From: Telluribacter roseus
GTDB lineage: Bacteria; Bacteroidota; Bacteroidia; Cytophagales; Spirosomataceae
Assembly (NCBI RefSeq): GCF_017355915.2
Contig: NZ_JAFEUV020000013.1
Location: 102,220-166,219 of the forward strand
Reading direction: 5' to 3'
DNA length: 64,000 bases
Shown here piece by piece: positions 6,617 through 15,746 of the stretch; the stretch's first letter is position 1; the number at the start of each line of letters is the position of its first letter. A model generated the notes under the pieces. It did no database searches, was not told the origin of the DNA, and saw only the letters and a program-made list of their open reading frames with translations. Position numbers and translations under genes: made by a program.

Positions 6617-8335
6617 ATGGATAAAAAAGAACTACGTAGCCGTGGCTGGTTCGGCAAGACAGGAAAAGATGGCTTTATCTACCGCGCCTGGATGAAAAAC
6701 CAGGGCTTCCCTGCCGATGAGTTTGAAGGCCGTCCGGTCATAGGTATCTGTAATACTTTTTCAGAGTTAACCCCTTGTAATGCCCATTTTCGTGAGCTGG
6801 CCGAGTCGGTAAAGCGGGGCGTTTGGGAAGCCGGCGGGTTTCCGCTGGAATTTCCGGTGATGTCTCTGGGTGAAACCCTCATGAAACCTACCGCCATGCT
6901 GTACCGCAACCTGGCCAGTATGGACGTGGAGGAATCCATCAGGGCCAATCCGGTGGATGGAGTAGTGCTGCTCTGTGGTTGTGACAAGACTACCCCTTCG
7001 CTGGTAATGGGAGCCTGTAGTGTAGATATCCCTACCATCGTGGTATCGGGTGGACCTATGCTAACCGGACGCTACCGGGGCAAGAGCATCGGTACCAGCG
7101 ACGTATGGCGCTTCAGCGAGGCCTACCGTCAGGGACAGATCACGCAGGAAGAGTTCACTACAGCCGAAGCCTGTATGTGCCGTAGCCAAGGCCACTGTGC
7201 CGTAATGGGTACCGCCTCTACTATGGCCTGTATGGTGGAATCACTGGGGCTTACCCTCCCCGAAAACGCGGCCATACCCGCGGCGGACTCACGTCGAAAG
7301 GTAGCCGCTCACCTGTCGGGGCGCCGCATTGTGGACATGGTAAAAGAAGACCTGCGCCTGTCGCAGATCCTGACCCGCGAGGCATTTGAGAATGCCATTC
7401 GGGTCAATGCCGCCATTGGTGGTTCTACCAACTTTGTGGTACACCTGCTGGCCATTGCGGGTCGTATAGGTGTGGAACTTAACTTGGATGACTTTGATGC
7501 ACTGTCGAGAGAGATACCTCTGCTGGTGAATCTGCAGCCGTCGGGAGGGTACTTCATGGAGGATTTCTACTACGCAGGAGGCCTGCCGGTGGTAATTAAA
7601 GAAATGCTGTCCAAACTGCACGGAGATATCATTACGGTCACCGGAAAAACCCTGGCCGAAAATTGCGCCAATGCTGAGTGCTTTGATCCGGAAGTAATTG
7701 CTACGCTGGAGAAACCGGTAAAAAATCTGACCGGACTGGCCGTAGTAAAGGGCAACCTGGCCGAGAACGGAGCCGTCCTGAAGCCTTCGGCCTCACTGAA
7801 CCCTGACCTGATGAAGCACCGGGGCCGGGCGCTGGTATTTGAAGACATTGACCACTATAAGTCACGCCTGGACGACCCTACGCTGGACATCGACGAAAAT
7901 ACCGTACTGGTCCTGAAAAACGTAGGTCCTAAAGGCTACCCCGGTATGCCCGAAGTAGGTAACATGGGTATCCCCAAGCGACTGCTCGAGAAAGGGGTAA
8001 TGGATATGGTACGTATCTCAGACGGACGCATGAGCGGTACGGGCTTTGGTACCGTGGTACTGCACGTATCGCCGGAGGCGGCCGTAGGAGGTATGCTGGC
8101 ACTAGTACAGGATGGTGACTACATAGAACTGGACGTGGATGCACGACGCCTGCACCTGGATGTATCGGATGAAGAGCTGGAGCGTCGCCGGGCTGCCTAT
8201 AAGCCGCTGGAGCTGGGCTACGACCGTGGCTACGTCAACCTGTACATCAACCACGTCACTCAGGCCCACGAAGGAGCCGATCTGGATTTCCTCAGAGGCT
8301 GTTCGGGTGATAAGGTGACACGCGATTCTCATTAA
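6617..8335 (+). CDS. IlvD/Edd-family sugar-acid dehydratase (iron-sulfur)
   Basis: 572 residues from ATG 6617; the frame stays open upstream to a TTG-like start at 6563, but the family N-terminus (RSRGWFG) begins here. Cys54 (in SELTPCN), Cys122 (in CGCDKTTP) and Cys194 (in RSQGHC) have the spacing of the three [2Fe-2S] cysteines known in L-arabinonate and D-xylonate dehydratases, and the closing FGTVVLHVSPEAA region is also typical. The enzyme should dehydrate an aldonic acid to a 2-keto-3-deoxy acid in the cytoplasm. It is less likely to be true IlvD of branched-chain synthesis, because it stands beside an SDR and no ilv gene is present. Which sugar acid it uses is not determined. Confidence 0.87.
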   Translation: MDKKELRSRGWFGKTGKDGFIYRAWMKNQGFPADEFEGRPVIGICNTFSELTPCNAHFRELAESVKRGVWEAGGFPLEFPVMSLGETLMKPTAMLYRNLASMDVEESIRANPVDGVVLLCGCDKTTPSLVMGACSVDIPTIVVSGGPMLTGRYRGKSIGTSDVWRFSEAYRQGQITQEEFTTAEACMCRSQGHCAVMGTASTMACMVESLGLTLPENAAIPAADSRRKVAAHLSGRRIVDMVKEDLRLSQILTREAFENAIRVNAAIGGSTNFVVHLLAIAGRIGVELNLDDFDALSREIPLLVNLQPSGGYFMEDFYYAGGLPVVIKEMLSKLHGDIITVTGKTLAENCANAECFDPEVIATLEKPVKNLTGLAVVKGNLAENGAVLKPSASLNPDLMKHRGRALVFEDIDHYKSRLDDPTLDIDENTVLVLKNVGPKGYPGMPEVGNMGIPKRLLEKGVMDMVRISDGRMSGTGFGTVVLHVSPEAAVGGMLALVQDGDYIELDVDARRLHLDVSDEELERRRAAYKPLELGYDRGYVNLYINHVTQAHEGADLDFLRGCSGDKVTRDSH

Positions 8336-8364
8336 GCATCCGAGTAAGCCTGTATCATAGCAGG

Positions 8365-8414
8365 AAAGGTCGTTTTCACAGGTTCTGCCAGGAATCCGTG
8401 AAAACGACCTTTTT
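8365..8414 (+). terminator. Strong hairpin with T-run after the dehydratase
   Basis: AAAGGTCGTTTTCAC (8365-8379) pairs perfectly with GTGAAAACGACCTTT (8398-8412) across an 18-nt loop, followed by further T. It lies between the dehydratase and the SDR, so the SDR may be partly uncoupled or have its own promoter. Confidence 0.7.
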
Positions 8415-8549
8415 CGAAAGATGTGGCCCGCGGCCTAACAATACAGGCCGCAGGCTGTATATAATAGAAAATTGGTATCTGAAATATAAGCTTACCAGCA
8501 TGGGCTTTTGGCGCAACTGGCGAGCTTTACTGATAAAGATCATTTATCC

Positions 8550-9350
8550 ATGACAGATAAAGTTTTTAAAGATCAGGTAGCCATAGTTACCGGCGCCGGA
8601 CAGGGCATAGGTTTTGAAATATCACGCCAGTTGGCTGCGCAGGGAGCCTGTGTGGTACTGAATGATCTGGATGCCAGCCTGGCCGAGCGGGCTGCCGCTG
8701 ATATCCGTGAAGAAGGCGGACAATGTGTAGCCGTACCGGGCGATTCGGCGGATGAGGCCATTATCGACGATATGGTGCAGGTGGCGGTGGATACCTACGG
8801 CAAGCTTACGATAGCCGTTGCCAACGCCGGTATTACCTTGTTTGGCGATTTTTTCGAATACAAGGCTGAGGACCTGCGCCGCGTACTGGAAGTGAACATC
8901 ATGGGAACTTTCCTGCTTACCCAGGCGGCAGCCCGCCAGATGCGGAAGCAGAAAAGTGGTGGACGTATTTTGCTGATGTCGTCGGTGGTGGGGCATCAGG
9001 CGCACCAGTACCTGGCCGCTTACGCCATGACCAAGGCGGGCATCGAAATGCTGGCTAAAAACCTGGTGCTGGAGCTATCTCCCTATGGAATAACGATCAA
9101 CACCGTGGCTCCCGGTGCTACGCTTACCGAACGTACCCTACATGAGGACCCCGAGTACCCCAAAGTATGGTCAGCCATAACGCCCATGGGCCGTCCGGCC
9201 ATTCGGGAAGACATCGCACATGCGGCCCTGTTTATGCTATCACCCTTGTCAGGACATGTTACGGGGCAAAGTCTGGTGGTAGATGGTGGCTGGACTGCCG
9301 TAAGCCCCCTGCCGGACCTTAGTAATATGAAGGTAGCTAAGGATCAGTAG
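8550..9350 (+). CDS. SDR-family NAD(P)-dependent oxidoreductase
   Basis: 266 residues from ATG 8550; an upstream TTG at 8508 in frame is unlikely. The Rossmann motif TGAGQGIG (14-21), the NAG motif and the catalytic Ser plus Tyr-x3-Lys (SSVVG, then YAMTK) are all present, and the C-terminus has the common VTGQSLVVDGGW. It is a classical cytosolic SDR similar to glucose/sugar dehydrogenases. Position directly behind the IlvD/Edd dehydratase suggests it oxidises the sugar to its lactone, or acts on a later keto-acid intermediate, in the same route. Its stop is 4 bp from the convergent neighbour. Confidence 0.85.
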   Translation: MTDKVFKDQVAIVTGAGQGIGFEISRQLAAQGACVVLNDLDASLAERAAADIREEGGQCVAVPGDSADEAIIDDMVQVAVDTYGKLTIAVANAGITLFGDFFEYKAEDLRRVLEVNIMGTFLLTQAAARQMRKQKSGGRILLMSSVVGHQAHQYLAAYAMTKAGIEMLAKNLVLELSPYGITINTVAPGATLTERTLHEDPEYPKVWSAITPMGRPAIREDIAHAALFMLSPLSGHVTGQSLVVDGGWTAVSPLPDLSNMKVAKDQ

Positions 9351-9354
9351 CTTC

Positions 9355-10074
9355 TTAGAAATCCGTATCCTCTTCGCCGAACAGCTGTGATTCCAGATCT
9401 TCGACGCTACCTTCCTTGGCTACGTACAGTTCGCGGGGCTTGGCGGAGCGTTTGGGTTTGATGGTAATGAAGTTTTGGTACTGCTCTTCGGTGATAATCT
9501 GAAGGTCCAGAGCGCGCTTGAGCACGATCGGAAAGGGTACCCTGAAGAAATCAGCAATATCCGCCGCCAGGAAAGGAGGGATTTTGGAAATCCCTTCGCG
9601 GAAAAAGCTGCTGACGTCAGAGGCTGGTAGTAACTTGTCAACTATCAGTTGTTCCGTACGGGCTACCAGCGTAGCCGGATCAGTATAAGCGGTGTAGAGC
9701 CCCAGTGAGGCCGTAAGCAAACAGGCGTGGTAGTGACGGTCATTAGCATCGGCGTGAGCATTGACGAATACCCAGCCCTTCTGGTGGTAAATGGCCGAGA
9801 AGCCGATAAAGTTGTCATCTACCTGATGCAGGTGAGCAATTTTAATGGTTTCGGGATAGGGAAGCCGATGCCCGATCAGTTGTATTATCTCCTGCGCCGA
9901 GGATATATCGGCACCTTCACCAGCCGGTTCTACCCTCCATTCACCATGTACCAATCCTTCAAAAAGCTGGTCTGCTTGCTGCTGACTTTCTGCCTGCCCC
10001 CAATGCAGCACGATCCTGTCTCCCCGGACCGAGAAGTCGAGTGGTAGCTGATTTTTGGGTTGCCTCTTAGCCAT
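9355..10074 (-). CDS. ImmA/IrrE-like protein with degenerate zinc-peptidase motif
   Basis: 239 residues, no signal peptide. Residues about 85-200 follow the layout of ImmA/IrrE (DUF955) metallopeptidases: a GWVFVN strand, the helix NDRHYHACLLTASLGLYT where the family has its HExxH helix, then a QLIVDKLLP segment, and a closing IADFFRVPFPIVLKRALDL helix pair like the family's LAxxFxVSxxAxxxRLxxLG. The HELGH position reads ASLGL, so both histidines and the glutamate are gone and catalysis is very unlikely. It may act as a scaffold or regulator. This assignment rests on my own reading of a divergent sequence and needs a profile search. Confidence 0.5.
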   Translation of the reverse strand: MAKRQPKNQLPLDFSVRGDRIVLHWGQAESQQQADQLFEGLVHGEWRVEPAGEGADISSAQEIIQLIGHRLPYPETIKIAHLHQVDDNFIGFSAIYHQKGWVFVNAHADANDRHYHACLLTASLGLYTAYTDPATLVARTEQLIVDKLLPASDVSSFFREGISKIPPFLAADIADFFRVPFPIVLKRALDLQIITEEQYQNFITIKPKRSAKPRELYVAKEGSVEDLESQLFGEEDTDF

Positions 10075-10150
10075 ATGCCTGATAACTAGGTAAGTGTTTG
10101 TAAGTCAAATATACATGCTTAGGCAGTTCGTGCCAATAGCGGCTGTATAT

Positions 10151-10753
10151 TTATTGCCAATGTAACGTATTGAGCATCCGCATTACATCCTGCTGGATAT
10201 AGTCAATAACTGGTGCCAGCGAGTCATTTTTGGTAGCCGTCGGGAAATAAATCGCTCCCCGCAGAAAATGTTTCGTAGTATCGGTAGTATAAAACTGAAA
10301 AGGTGAGGGTACATCTCCCTCCAGACGGAACAACGTAGCTGTACGTCCGCTGCGGGTCTGTACGGTCTGCTCCTGAATGGCCGAAGCCCGGATCTGGTGC
10401 TTACCGGCCAGCTTATACGCATCGTCGATAAAGTCTTTCAGCCGCCTGGGGTCATTCTTTATCTGCTTGTACGTCAGCTGTACGTTGGCATTGAGCTTGG
10501 GGTAATGCACAAATATCCAATGAGGCTCCGCATCCGCAAAGGTATCGGGCAGTATGGTAGCGTACTGCGAGTACATAAAGCTGTACGGATGCTGCTCGTC
10601 CAGTTTCTGGTAACTATGAGGAGGTAAATAGATTCGGTTATATCCCTTAGGCTTGGGTACGTACGTCTGATCGTCGGATGAGTTACAGGCTCCCAGCAGG
10701 AGTAGTAAAGAAACTATACCAGCCAGGGTAAGGGTACTAAACAATGAACGCAT
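10151..10753 (-). CDS. gldD: Gliding motility lipoprotein GldD
   Basis: 200 residues from ATG 10753 (MRSLFSTL); the frame continues upstream, but this start gives a normal lipoprotein leader ending LLLLGAC. The mature N-terminus VPKPKGYNRIYLPPHSY is the GldD signature, and length and overall sequence fit the family. GldD is required for gliding and assembly of surface adhesins, associated with the GldJ/type IX secretion machinery. A possible -7 element, TAGTTTTG on the minus strand, lies at 10808-10815. The usual partner gldE is not adjacent on this side. Confidence 0.85.
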   Translation of the reverse strand: MRSLFSTLTLAGIVSLLLLLGACNSSDDQTYVPKPKGYNRIYLPPHSYQKLDEQHPYSFMYSQYATILPDTFADAEPHWIFVHYPKLNANVQLTYKQIKNDPRRLKDFIDDAYKLAGKHQIRASAIQEQTVQTRSGRTATLFRLEGDVPSPFQFYTTDTTKHFLRGAIYFPTATKNDSLAPVIDYIQQDVMRMLNTLHWQ

Positions 10754-11008
10754 GGAAGTATGGGCCAAATAGCGTGAGCCGGATGTACTATCAGTTTTAA
10801 ACATCAGCAAAACTAACGAAATAGGGTAAAGATTAGTATGAACCTTTATTTCCAAACAAAAAGCAGCCAGGAATAACTCCCATCTGTTCGTAAAGCACAG
10901 CTTAATTATCAGGCTCCAGTACTGGTGAACAGTCAGCGAAGCTACCCACTAATGGTGATAAGTACTTATAAGGGTAGCAGGTACTGGTCGGTTCCCTCGT
11001 ACAGCCTG

Positions 11009-11040
11009 TTTGGCAAGTAGTACCTAAGCGCTTATTTTTG
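11009..11040 (+). promoter_or_regulatory. Promoter of the sialidase gene
   Basis: TTTG (11009-11012), 20-nt spacer, TATTTTTG (11033-11040): a full match to the Bacteroidota consensus, 35 bp before the ATG at 11076. Confidence 0.6.
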
Positions 11041-11075
11041 ACTTATCTACCCTATACCTGTCCAGGCTCTTTTGT

Positions 11076-12254
11076 ATGATTACTACCGTAGTTCTATCCA
11101 TCCTGCTGCTGATTAGTACTGGGCTGCACCAGCCTGCTACTCCCGCATCGCAGACTAACTTTGAAAGTACTGTATTCCGGAATGGCGAAAATGGCTATCG
11201 CTGTTACCGCATACCGGCCATTGTACGGACACCTACCAACGACCTGCTGGCTTTTGCGGAGGGACGGCGTACGGATTGCGGTGACTTTGGGGATGTAGAT
11301 CTGGTACTGCGGGTAAGCCACGATAACGGTACTACCTGGGGGCCTTTGCAGGTAGTAGTAGACTATGGAGCGGCGCAGGCGGGTAATCCGGCTCCTGTTT
11401 TTGACCTGGCCGATCCGACTTATCCCAGGGGACGACTGTTTCTCTATTATAATACCGGAGTAGCTTCCGAACATGACGTCCGGGAAGGGAAGGCCATCAG
11501 GGAGGTATGGTATAAAACCAGTACCGATGCGGGACGAAGCTGGTCGGAGCCGGTCAATATCACTACGCAGGTATCACGCCCTAACAAGCCCGAGGTTAAT
11601 CCTGCCTATGCATTCAAAGAAGACTGGCGCTCCTATGCCAATACCCCCGGTCATGCTATTCAGATTGCTAAGGGTCGGAACCGTGGGCGCCTATTTGTCG
11701 CGGCCAACCATTCGGCAGGCCCTCCGCAGGCGGACTTTCGGGATTACCGGGCTCACGGCTTCTATACCGACGACCACGGCAAGACCTTCAAACTAGCTCC
11801 AACGGTAGACTATCCCGGTGGCAACGAAAGTATTGCGGCCGAGCTACCTGATGGTGGATTGCTGATGAACATCCGGAATCAGTCGGGAGAGCCTCGTTTA
11901 CGTATACTTGCTTACTCGTCTGATGCGGGTACAGGTTGGAATAAAGTAGAAGTGGCTCGTTCGTTACCCGATCCGGTATGTCAGGGGAGTATGATCAGCT
12001 ACCGCGAACCGGGTGGACGATCAATACTTATTTTCTCCAATCTGAACAGCCAGACCCAACGGGAGAAGCTAACGGTGCGCGTCAGTAAAGACAATGGCCA
12101 GTCCTGGTCAGCCGGTAAGGAAATATACGCCGGAGCAGCCGCTTACTCAGACCTGGTGGAGCAGGGGGACGGGCAGCTAGGGGTACTGTACGAGAAGGAC
12201 GGCTACCAGCGCATTGTCTACACCCGCTTTGCGTACGACTGGCTGATGGAGTAG
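11076..12254 (+). CDS. Exported exo-alpha-sialidase (GH33-type)
   Basis: 392 residues with a signal peptide (1 to about 25). The YRIP motif (Arg45) supplies the first arginine of the catalytic triad, and AEGRRTDCGDFGDVDLV follows as in bacterial neuraminidases. Asp-box repeats occur five times: SHDNGTTW, STDAGRSW, TDDHGKTF, SSDAGTGW and SKDNGQSW. A six-bladed propeller is therefore expected. It should release terminal sialic acids from glycans outside the inner membrane. No sialic-acid catabolic genes (nanA, nanE) are in the window, so a scavenging or surface-trimming role is open. It ends against glmS on the opposite strand with a shared terminator. Confidence 0.9.
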   Translation: MITTVVLSILLLISTGLHQPATPASQTNFESTVFRNGENGYRCYRIPAIVRTPTNDLLAFAEGRRTDCGDFGDVDLVLRVSHDNGTTWGPLQVVVDYGAAQAGNPAPVFDLADPTYPRGRLFLYYNTGVASEHDVREGKAIREVWYKTSTDAGRSWSEPVNITTQVSRPNKPEVNPAYAFKEDWRSYANTPGHAIQIAKGRNRGRLFVAANHSAGPPQADFRDYRAHGFYTDDHGKTFKLAPTVDYPGGNESIAAELPDGGLLMNIRNQSGEPRLRILAYSSDAGTGWNKVEVARSLPDPVCQGSMISYREPGGRSILIFSNLNSQTQREKLTVRVSKDNGQSWSAGKEIYAGAAAYSDLVEQGDGQLGVLYEKDGYQRIVYTRFAYDWLME

Positions 12255-12265
12255 GGGCGTTCTGT

Positions 12266-12309
12266 AGCAAAAGAGCTGCTGGCGCAGGTATGCCAGCAGC
12301 ACTTTTGCT
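12266..12309. terminator. Bidirectional terminator between sialidase gene and glmS
   Basis: AGCAAAAGAGCTGCTGGC (12266-12283) pairs with GCCAGCAGCACTTTTGCT (12292-12309) with one internal mismatch and an 8-nt loop. A and T stretches flank the stem, so it can serve both strands. Confidence 0.7.
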
Positions 12310-12337
12310 TATTTATCAAACTTGTAGCTTTCCGGTA

Positions 12338-14176
12338 CTACTCCACGGTCACTGACTTGGCTAGGTTACGGGGCTGGTCTACATTACGGCCGCGTAGCAC
12401 GGCTACGTAGTACGAAAGCAGCTGTAGCGGTATAACGGACAGCAGAGGTACCAGTACATCGTGCGTACGGGGAATCTCGATCACAAAATCCACCATGCCC
12501 GGTATCAGGATGTCGCCTTCTGTGACAATGGCAATTACGCGTCCCTTGCGGGCCTTTACCTCCTGAATGTTAGATACAATCTTGTCGTAGGAGCTATCCT
12601 TAGTAGCCAGGAAGACGACCGGCATATCCTCATCGATAAGCGCGATGGGGCCGTGCTTCATCTCGGCAGCGGGGTAGCCTTCGGCGTGGATATAGGAGAT
12701 TTCTTTCAGCTTCAGAGCTCCTTCCAGCGCCACGGGGAAGTTGAGGCCCCGACCCAGGTAGATAAAGTTGCGGGAGTAGGTAAAGATGGACGATATCTCT
12801 TTGATCTTGTCCGCGCTCTCCAGAACCTTTTCTACTTTGTCTGGAATAGTTTCCAGCTCAATGAGCAACTGACGATACACCTCCTCGGATATGGTACCTT
12901 TGCGCTTTGCGGCAGCAACAGCCATGAGCGTAAGTACTGTTACCTGCGCTGTAAAAGCCTTGGTACTGGCTACGCCTATCTCCGGGCCGGCGTGGGTATA
13001 GGCGCCGGCATGGGTAGCGCGGGCGATGGATGAGCCTACCACGTTACACACACCAAATATGGTAGCGCCTTTGGACTTGGCCAGTTCAATAGCCGCCAAT
13101 GTATCGGCCGTTTCACCCGACTGGGAGATAGCTATAACAATGTCATTTTCGCTGATTACCGGGTTGCGGTACCGGAACTCCGAGGCGTATTCTACCTCTA
13201 CATTGATGCGCGCCAACTCCTCGAACAGGTATTCGGCAACGAGCCCGGCGTGCCAGGAGGTACCACAGCCCACGATCACGATCCGGTTGGCCGAGGCCAG
13301 CTTGTCAATGTAGTTGCGGAGCCCTCCCAGCTGCAGGTGTCCCTCATCAGCCCGCACCCGGCCCCGCATGCTATCGCAGATGGAGCGGGGCTGCTCGAAG
13401 ATTTCCTTCAGCATGAAGTGGTCGTAGCCGCCTTTCTCAATGGCTTCCAGTTCCAGCTCCAGCGTTTGGATATAGGGTGTTTTCTGGGTGTTGTCAGAGC
13501 TCAGTATGTTGAGCTGGTTGTCGCGTACTACCGCTATCTCGTAGTCGTCCAGGTATACTACATCTTTAGTGTACTCAATGATAGGCGTAGCGTCTGAGGC
13601 AAAGAAGAATTCATTCTCACCAATGCCTATTACCAGCGGACTACCCTTGCGAGCGGCAATGAGCTGCGTAGGATTGTCTTCTTCCATCACCACGATGGCG
13701 TAGGCGCCTACTACTTCCTGCAGGGCCAGCCGCACGGCTTCTTCCAGCGGCTTTTCGGTTTCCTTCCGGATGTCTTCGATGAAGTGGATCAGTACCTCCG
13801 AGTCGGTCTGGCTTTTAAAAATATGCCCTTTCTGCTGGAGCTTCTGCTTAATGGTGCTGTAGTTCTCTATGATACCATTGTGAATGATAGCCAACCTACC
13901 GTCATCGGAGTAGTGTGGGTGAGCATTAACGTCGTTAGGTTCGCCGTGGGTAGCCCAGCGGGTATGGCCCATACCTATTTTGGCCGTGAGTTCTTTACCG
14001 GCCAGCTCGGCCTTAAGATCGGAGACTTTACCTTTCTTCTTGTAAACGTTCAATCCGTGGCCGTTTAGTAAAGCCACGCCGGCGCTGTCGTACCCTCTAT
14101 ATTCGAGCCGCTGCAATCCTTTGATAACTAATGGATAGGCTTCTCTGTATCCTACATACGCTACAATTCCACACAT
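12338..14176 (-). CDS. glmS: Glutamine--fructose-6-phosphate aminotransferase (isomerizing)
   Basis: 612 residues, full length. It starts MCGIVAYVGY with the catalytic Cys2 of the glutaminase domain (RLEYRGYDSAG, HTRWATHGEPND). Two SIS sugar-isomerase domains follow (GCGTSWHAG..., SQSGETADT; later AEGYPAAEMKHGPIALI), and the end is LAKSVTVE. It makes glucosamine-6-phosphate, the entry to peptidoglycan and LPS amino sugars. A -7 element TAGGTTTG lies upstream on the minus strand. The order GT5-half, DUF4270, glmS is a recurring arrangement in Bacteroidota. Confidence 0.97.
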   Translation of the reverse strand: MCGIVAYVGYREAYPLVIKGLQRLEYRGYDSAGVALLNGHGLNVYKKKGKVSDLKAELAGKELTAKIGMGHTRWATHGEPNDVNAHPHYSDDGRLAIIHNGIIENYSTIKQKLQQKGHIFKSQTDSEVLIHFIEDIRKETEKPLEEAVRLALQEVVGAYAIVVMEEDNPTQLIAARKGSPLVIGIGENEFFFASDATPIIEYTKDVVYLDDYEIAVVRDNQLNILSSDNTQKTPYIQTLELELEAIEKGGYDHFMLKEIFEQPRSICDSMRGRVRADEGHLQLGGLRNYIDKLASANRIVIVGCGTSWHAGLVAEYLFEELARINVEVEYASEFRYRNPVISENDIVIAISQSGETADTLAAIELAKSKGATIFGVCNVVGSSIARATHAGAYTHAGPEIGVASTKAFTAQVTVLTLMAVAAAKRKGTISEEVYRQLLIELETIPDKVEKVLESADKIKEISSIFTYSRNFIYLGRGLNFPVALEGALKLKEISYIHAEGYPAAEMKHGPIALIDEDMPVVFLATKDSSYDKIVSNIQEVKARKGRVIAIVTEGDILIPGMVDFVIEIPRTHDVLVPLLSVIPLQLLSYYVAVLRGRNVDQPRNLAKSVTVE

Positions 14177-14245
14177 ATAATTATTAAATTAATTTAAAAA
14201 TGGAACTTGGTTAAGTGCAAATAAAGGAAATGAATACGGGTGCGA

Positions 14246-14253
14246 CAAACCTA
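14246..14253 (-). promoter_or_regulatory. Candidate -7 element of glmS
   Basis: On the minus strand this reads TAGGTTTG (TAnnTTTG). It is about 70 bp upstream of the glmS start and just downstream of the DUF4270 terminator. No good -33 TTG is seen at normal spacing. Confidence 0.42.
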
Positions 14254-14262
14254 TAAATAAAA

Positions 14263-14290
14263 AAACCGGCAATGTTAACATTGCCGGTTT
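14263..14290 (-). terminator. Terminator after the DUF4270 gene
   Basis: A perfect 28-nt palindrome (AAACCGGCAATGTT and its complement). On the minus strand it is followed by seven T, a classical intrinsic terminator separating DUF4270 from glmS. Confidence 0.82.
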
Positions 14291-14312
14291 CAAAAAGAAT
14301 ATTCTGACAGAG

Positions 14313-15746
14313 CTATTCTTTCGCAACGGTATAGAAAACAATCAGTTTCAGATCACCCGGCTTAGTACCAACTACCAAACGGTTCACACGGTTATTCAAC
14401 TGAGACTCAAATCGTGTTCCTGTCTGCCCCAATGTATTGGTATAAATAGGTGTCAGCAGAAAGCTGTTATTTGTTTTACGACCCGACAGAATAGCCTGCA
14501 GCTGGGTAGTCAGGAAGAAAGTATAGTCTTTAGTAAGCGGATTGTAAGGTTGTACCTGAGGATCAATAGGAGTGTTACTATGTCCTGAAACATCCGAATT
14601 CACAATCAGTTCGTAACCGGCATTACGCTTGATCAGATTAGTAGAGTCGGTTTCGAGCAGCACCAGGAAAGGAGGTATTGTTATACCTGGCTGGTTAAAG
14701 CTCAGATCTGGTCTGATGGTGAGTTGAGCCCGGTTAATGGCCGCAGGCCCGTTAGCCCTAAGCCTGTTCAGATAGGGAATTTCAATTCTGGTCATAACGC
14801 CCAGGGCATCCTGTACATAGGTGTAGCCATTGGTAGCCGAGGCAGGTATAGGCTGCAGAGGCTTGATATCTTCCAGGGGCGTGCCGGTACGATCGGCTAT
14901 CACGCGGTTGAAGCCTGCCCGGTAAGGCCCTGTGTTCAGGTTCAGGTGAGCGCCCAGCGAGTAGGCTTTGGTTACCGTATCAGTGGGTGAGGAGCGGTAG
15001 TAGAGCTGCAGCAAAACTCCGTTTGATCCCGGTATACCTATGATAGCCGTGTTGTCTTCGCCAGGTACCAGCGCCAGTCCTTTCAGCACGCTATGTATTT
15101 TATCATTTGTCTGATTAGCCGGAGTTGATAGCAGCGTGAACAGTTCACTACCCAGGTTATCCGACAGGCGCACCCGCATGGTACCTGTTGTGCTCGGACG
15201 GGCCAGGAATGTCTTCTCTCCGAGTGGAGTAGCCGCATAAGCTACCTTACTGGTGTTATAGTAGGTAGTGGTGCGCGAAAGGTCTTCGGTGATGCGGTGT
15301 ACCGCCAGCTTCTGAGTGGGGATGGTATCACCATAGGTATAGCTATAGCCCATCAGCAGCACCAGCGAGTCATAGCGGGCGGTAGTACCGAATTCCACGG
15401 CGGTAGTCGCAGGGGTATTCACCCAGAAGTGGCTCGAAGCAGTAATTTCACCAAAAAGAGGGTCTTTGTACTTACCCATCAGTAGTATATCCGGGTTGCT
15501 GGTACGTACCGAGTCGGCCAGTACGGTAGAAGTGCGGACGGTGAGGGTGTCGGTGTAGAATGTACCTACGGGAGTAAGAGGCGTGAGACTAATGTCCCGG
15601 GGAGGATCGCAGGCCATTAAAAGGGTGGTCAGTAAGACCACCCCTATGGCAAAGCTTTTAGTTAACCAGGTCGTTATACAAGTTGTAGTACGCTTCTGAA
15701 AAATTGCTGTCTTCTTCGACAAGATCGACACGTTTTGGTGAGTCAT
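14313..15746 (-). CDS. DUF4270 family lipoprotein
   Basis: 477 residues. A long polar N-terminus precedes the hydrophobic stretch FAIGVVLLTTLLMAC, so Cys45 is the probable lipidated residue. The mature part (TFYTDTLTVRTSTVLADSVRTSN...) has the appearance of DUF4270, a beta-rich outer-membrane-associated family of unknown function in Bacteroidota. With ATG 15746 as start, the first 30 codons overlap the end of the upstream glycogen-synthase-like gene by 89 bp in another frame; the only later candidates before the hydrophobic core are GTG or TTG codons. The close overlap implies translational coupling. Confidence 0.8.
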   Translation of the reverse strand: MTHQNVSILSKKTAIFQKRTTTCITTWLTKSFAIGVVLLTTLLMACDPPRDISLTPLTPVGTFYTDTLTVRTSTVLADSVRTSNPDILLMGKYKDPLFGEITASSHFWVNTPATTAVEFGTTARYDSLVLLMGYSYTYGDTIPTQKLAVHRITEDLSRTTTYYNTSKVAYAATPLGEKTFLARPSTTGTMRVRLSDNLGSELFTLLSTPANQTNDKIHSVLKGLALVPGEDNTAIIGIPGSNGVLLQLYYRSSPTDTVTKAYSLGAHLNLNTGPYRAGFNRVIADRTGTPLEDIKPLQPIPASATNGYTYVQDALGVMTRIEIPYLNRLRANGPAAINRAQLTIRPDLSFNQPGITIPPFLVLLETDSTNLIKRNAGYELIVNSDVSGHSNTPIDPQVQPYNPLTKDYTFFLTTQLQAILSGRKTNNSFLLTPIYTNTLGQTGTRFESQLNNRVNRLVVGTKPGDLKLIVFYTVAKE

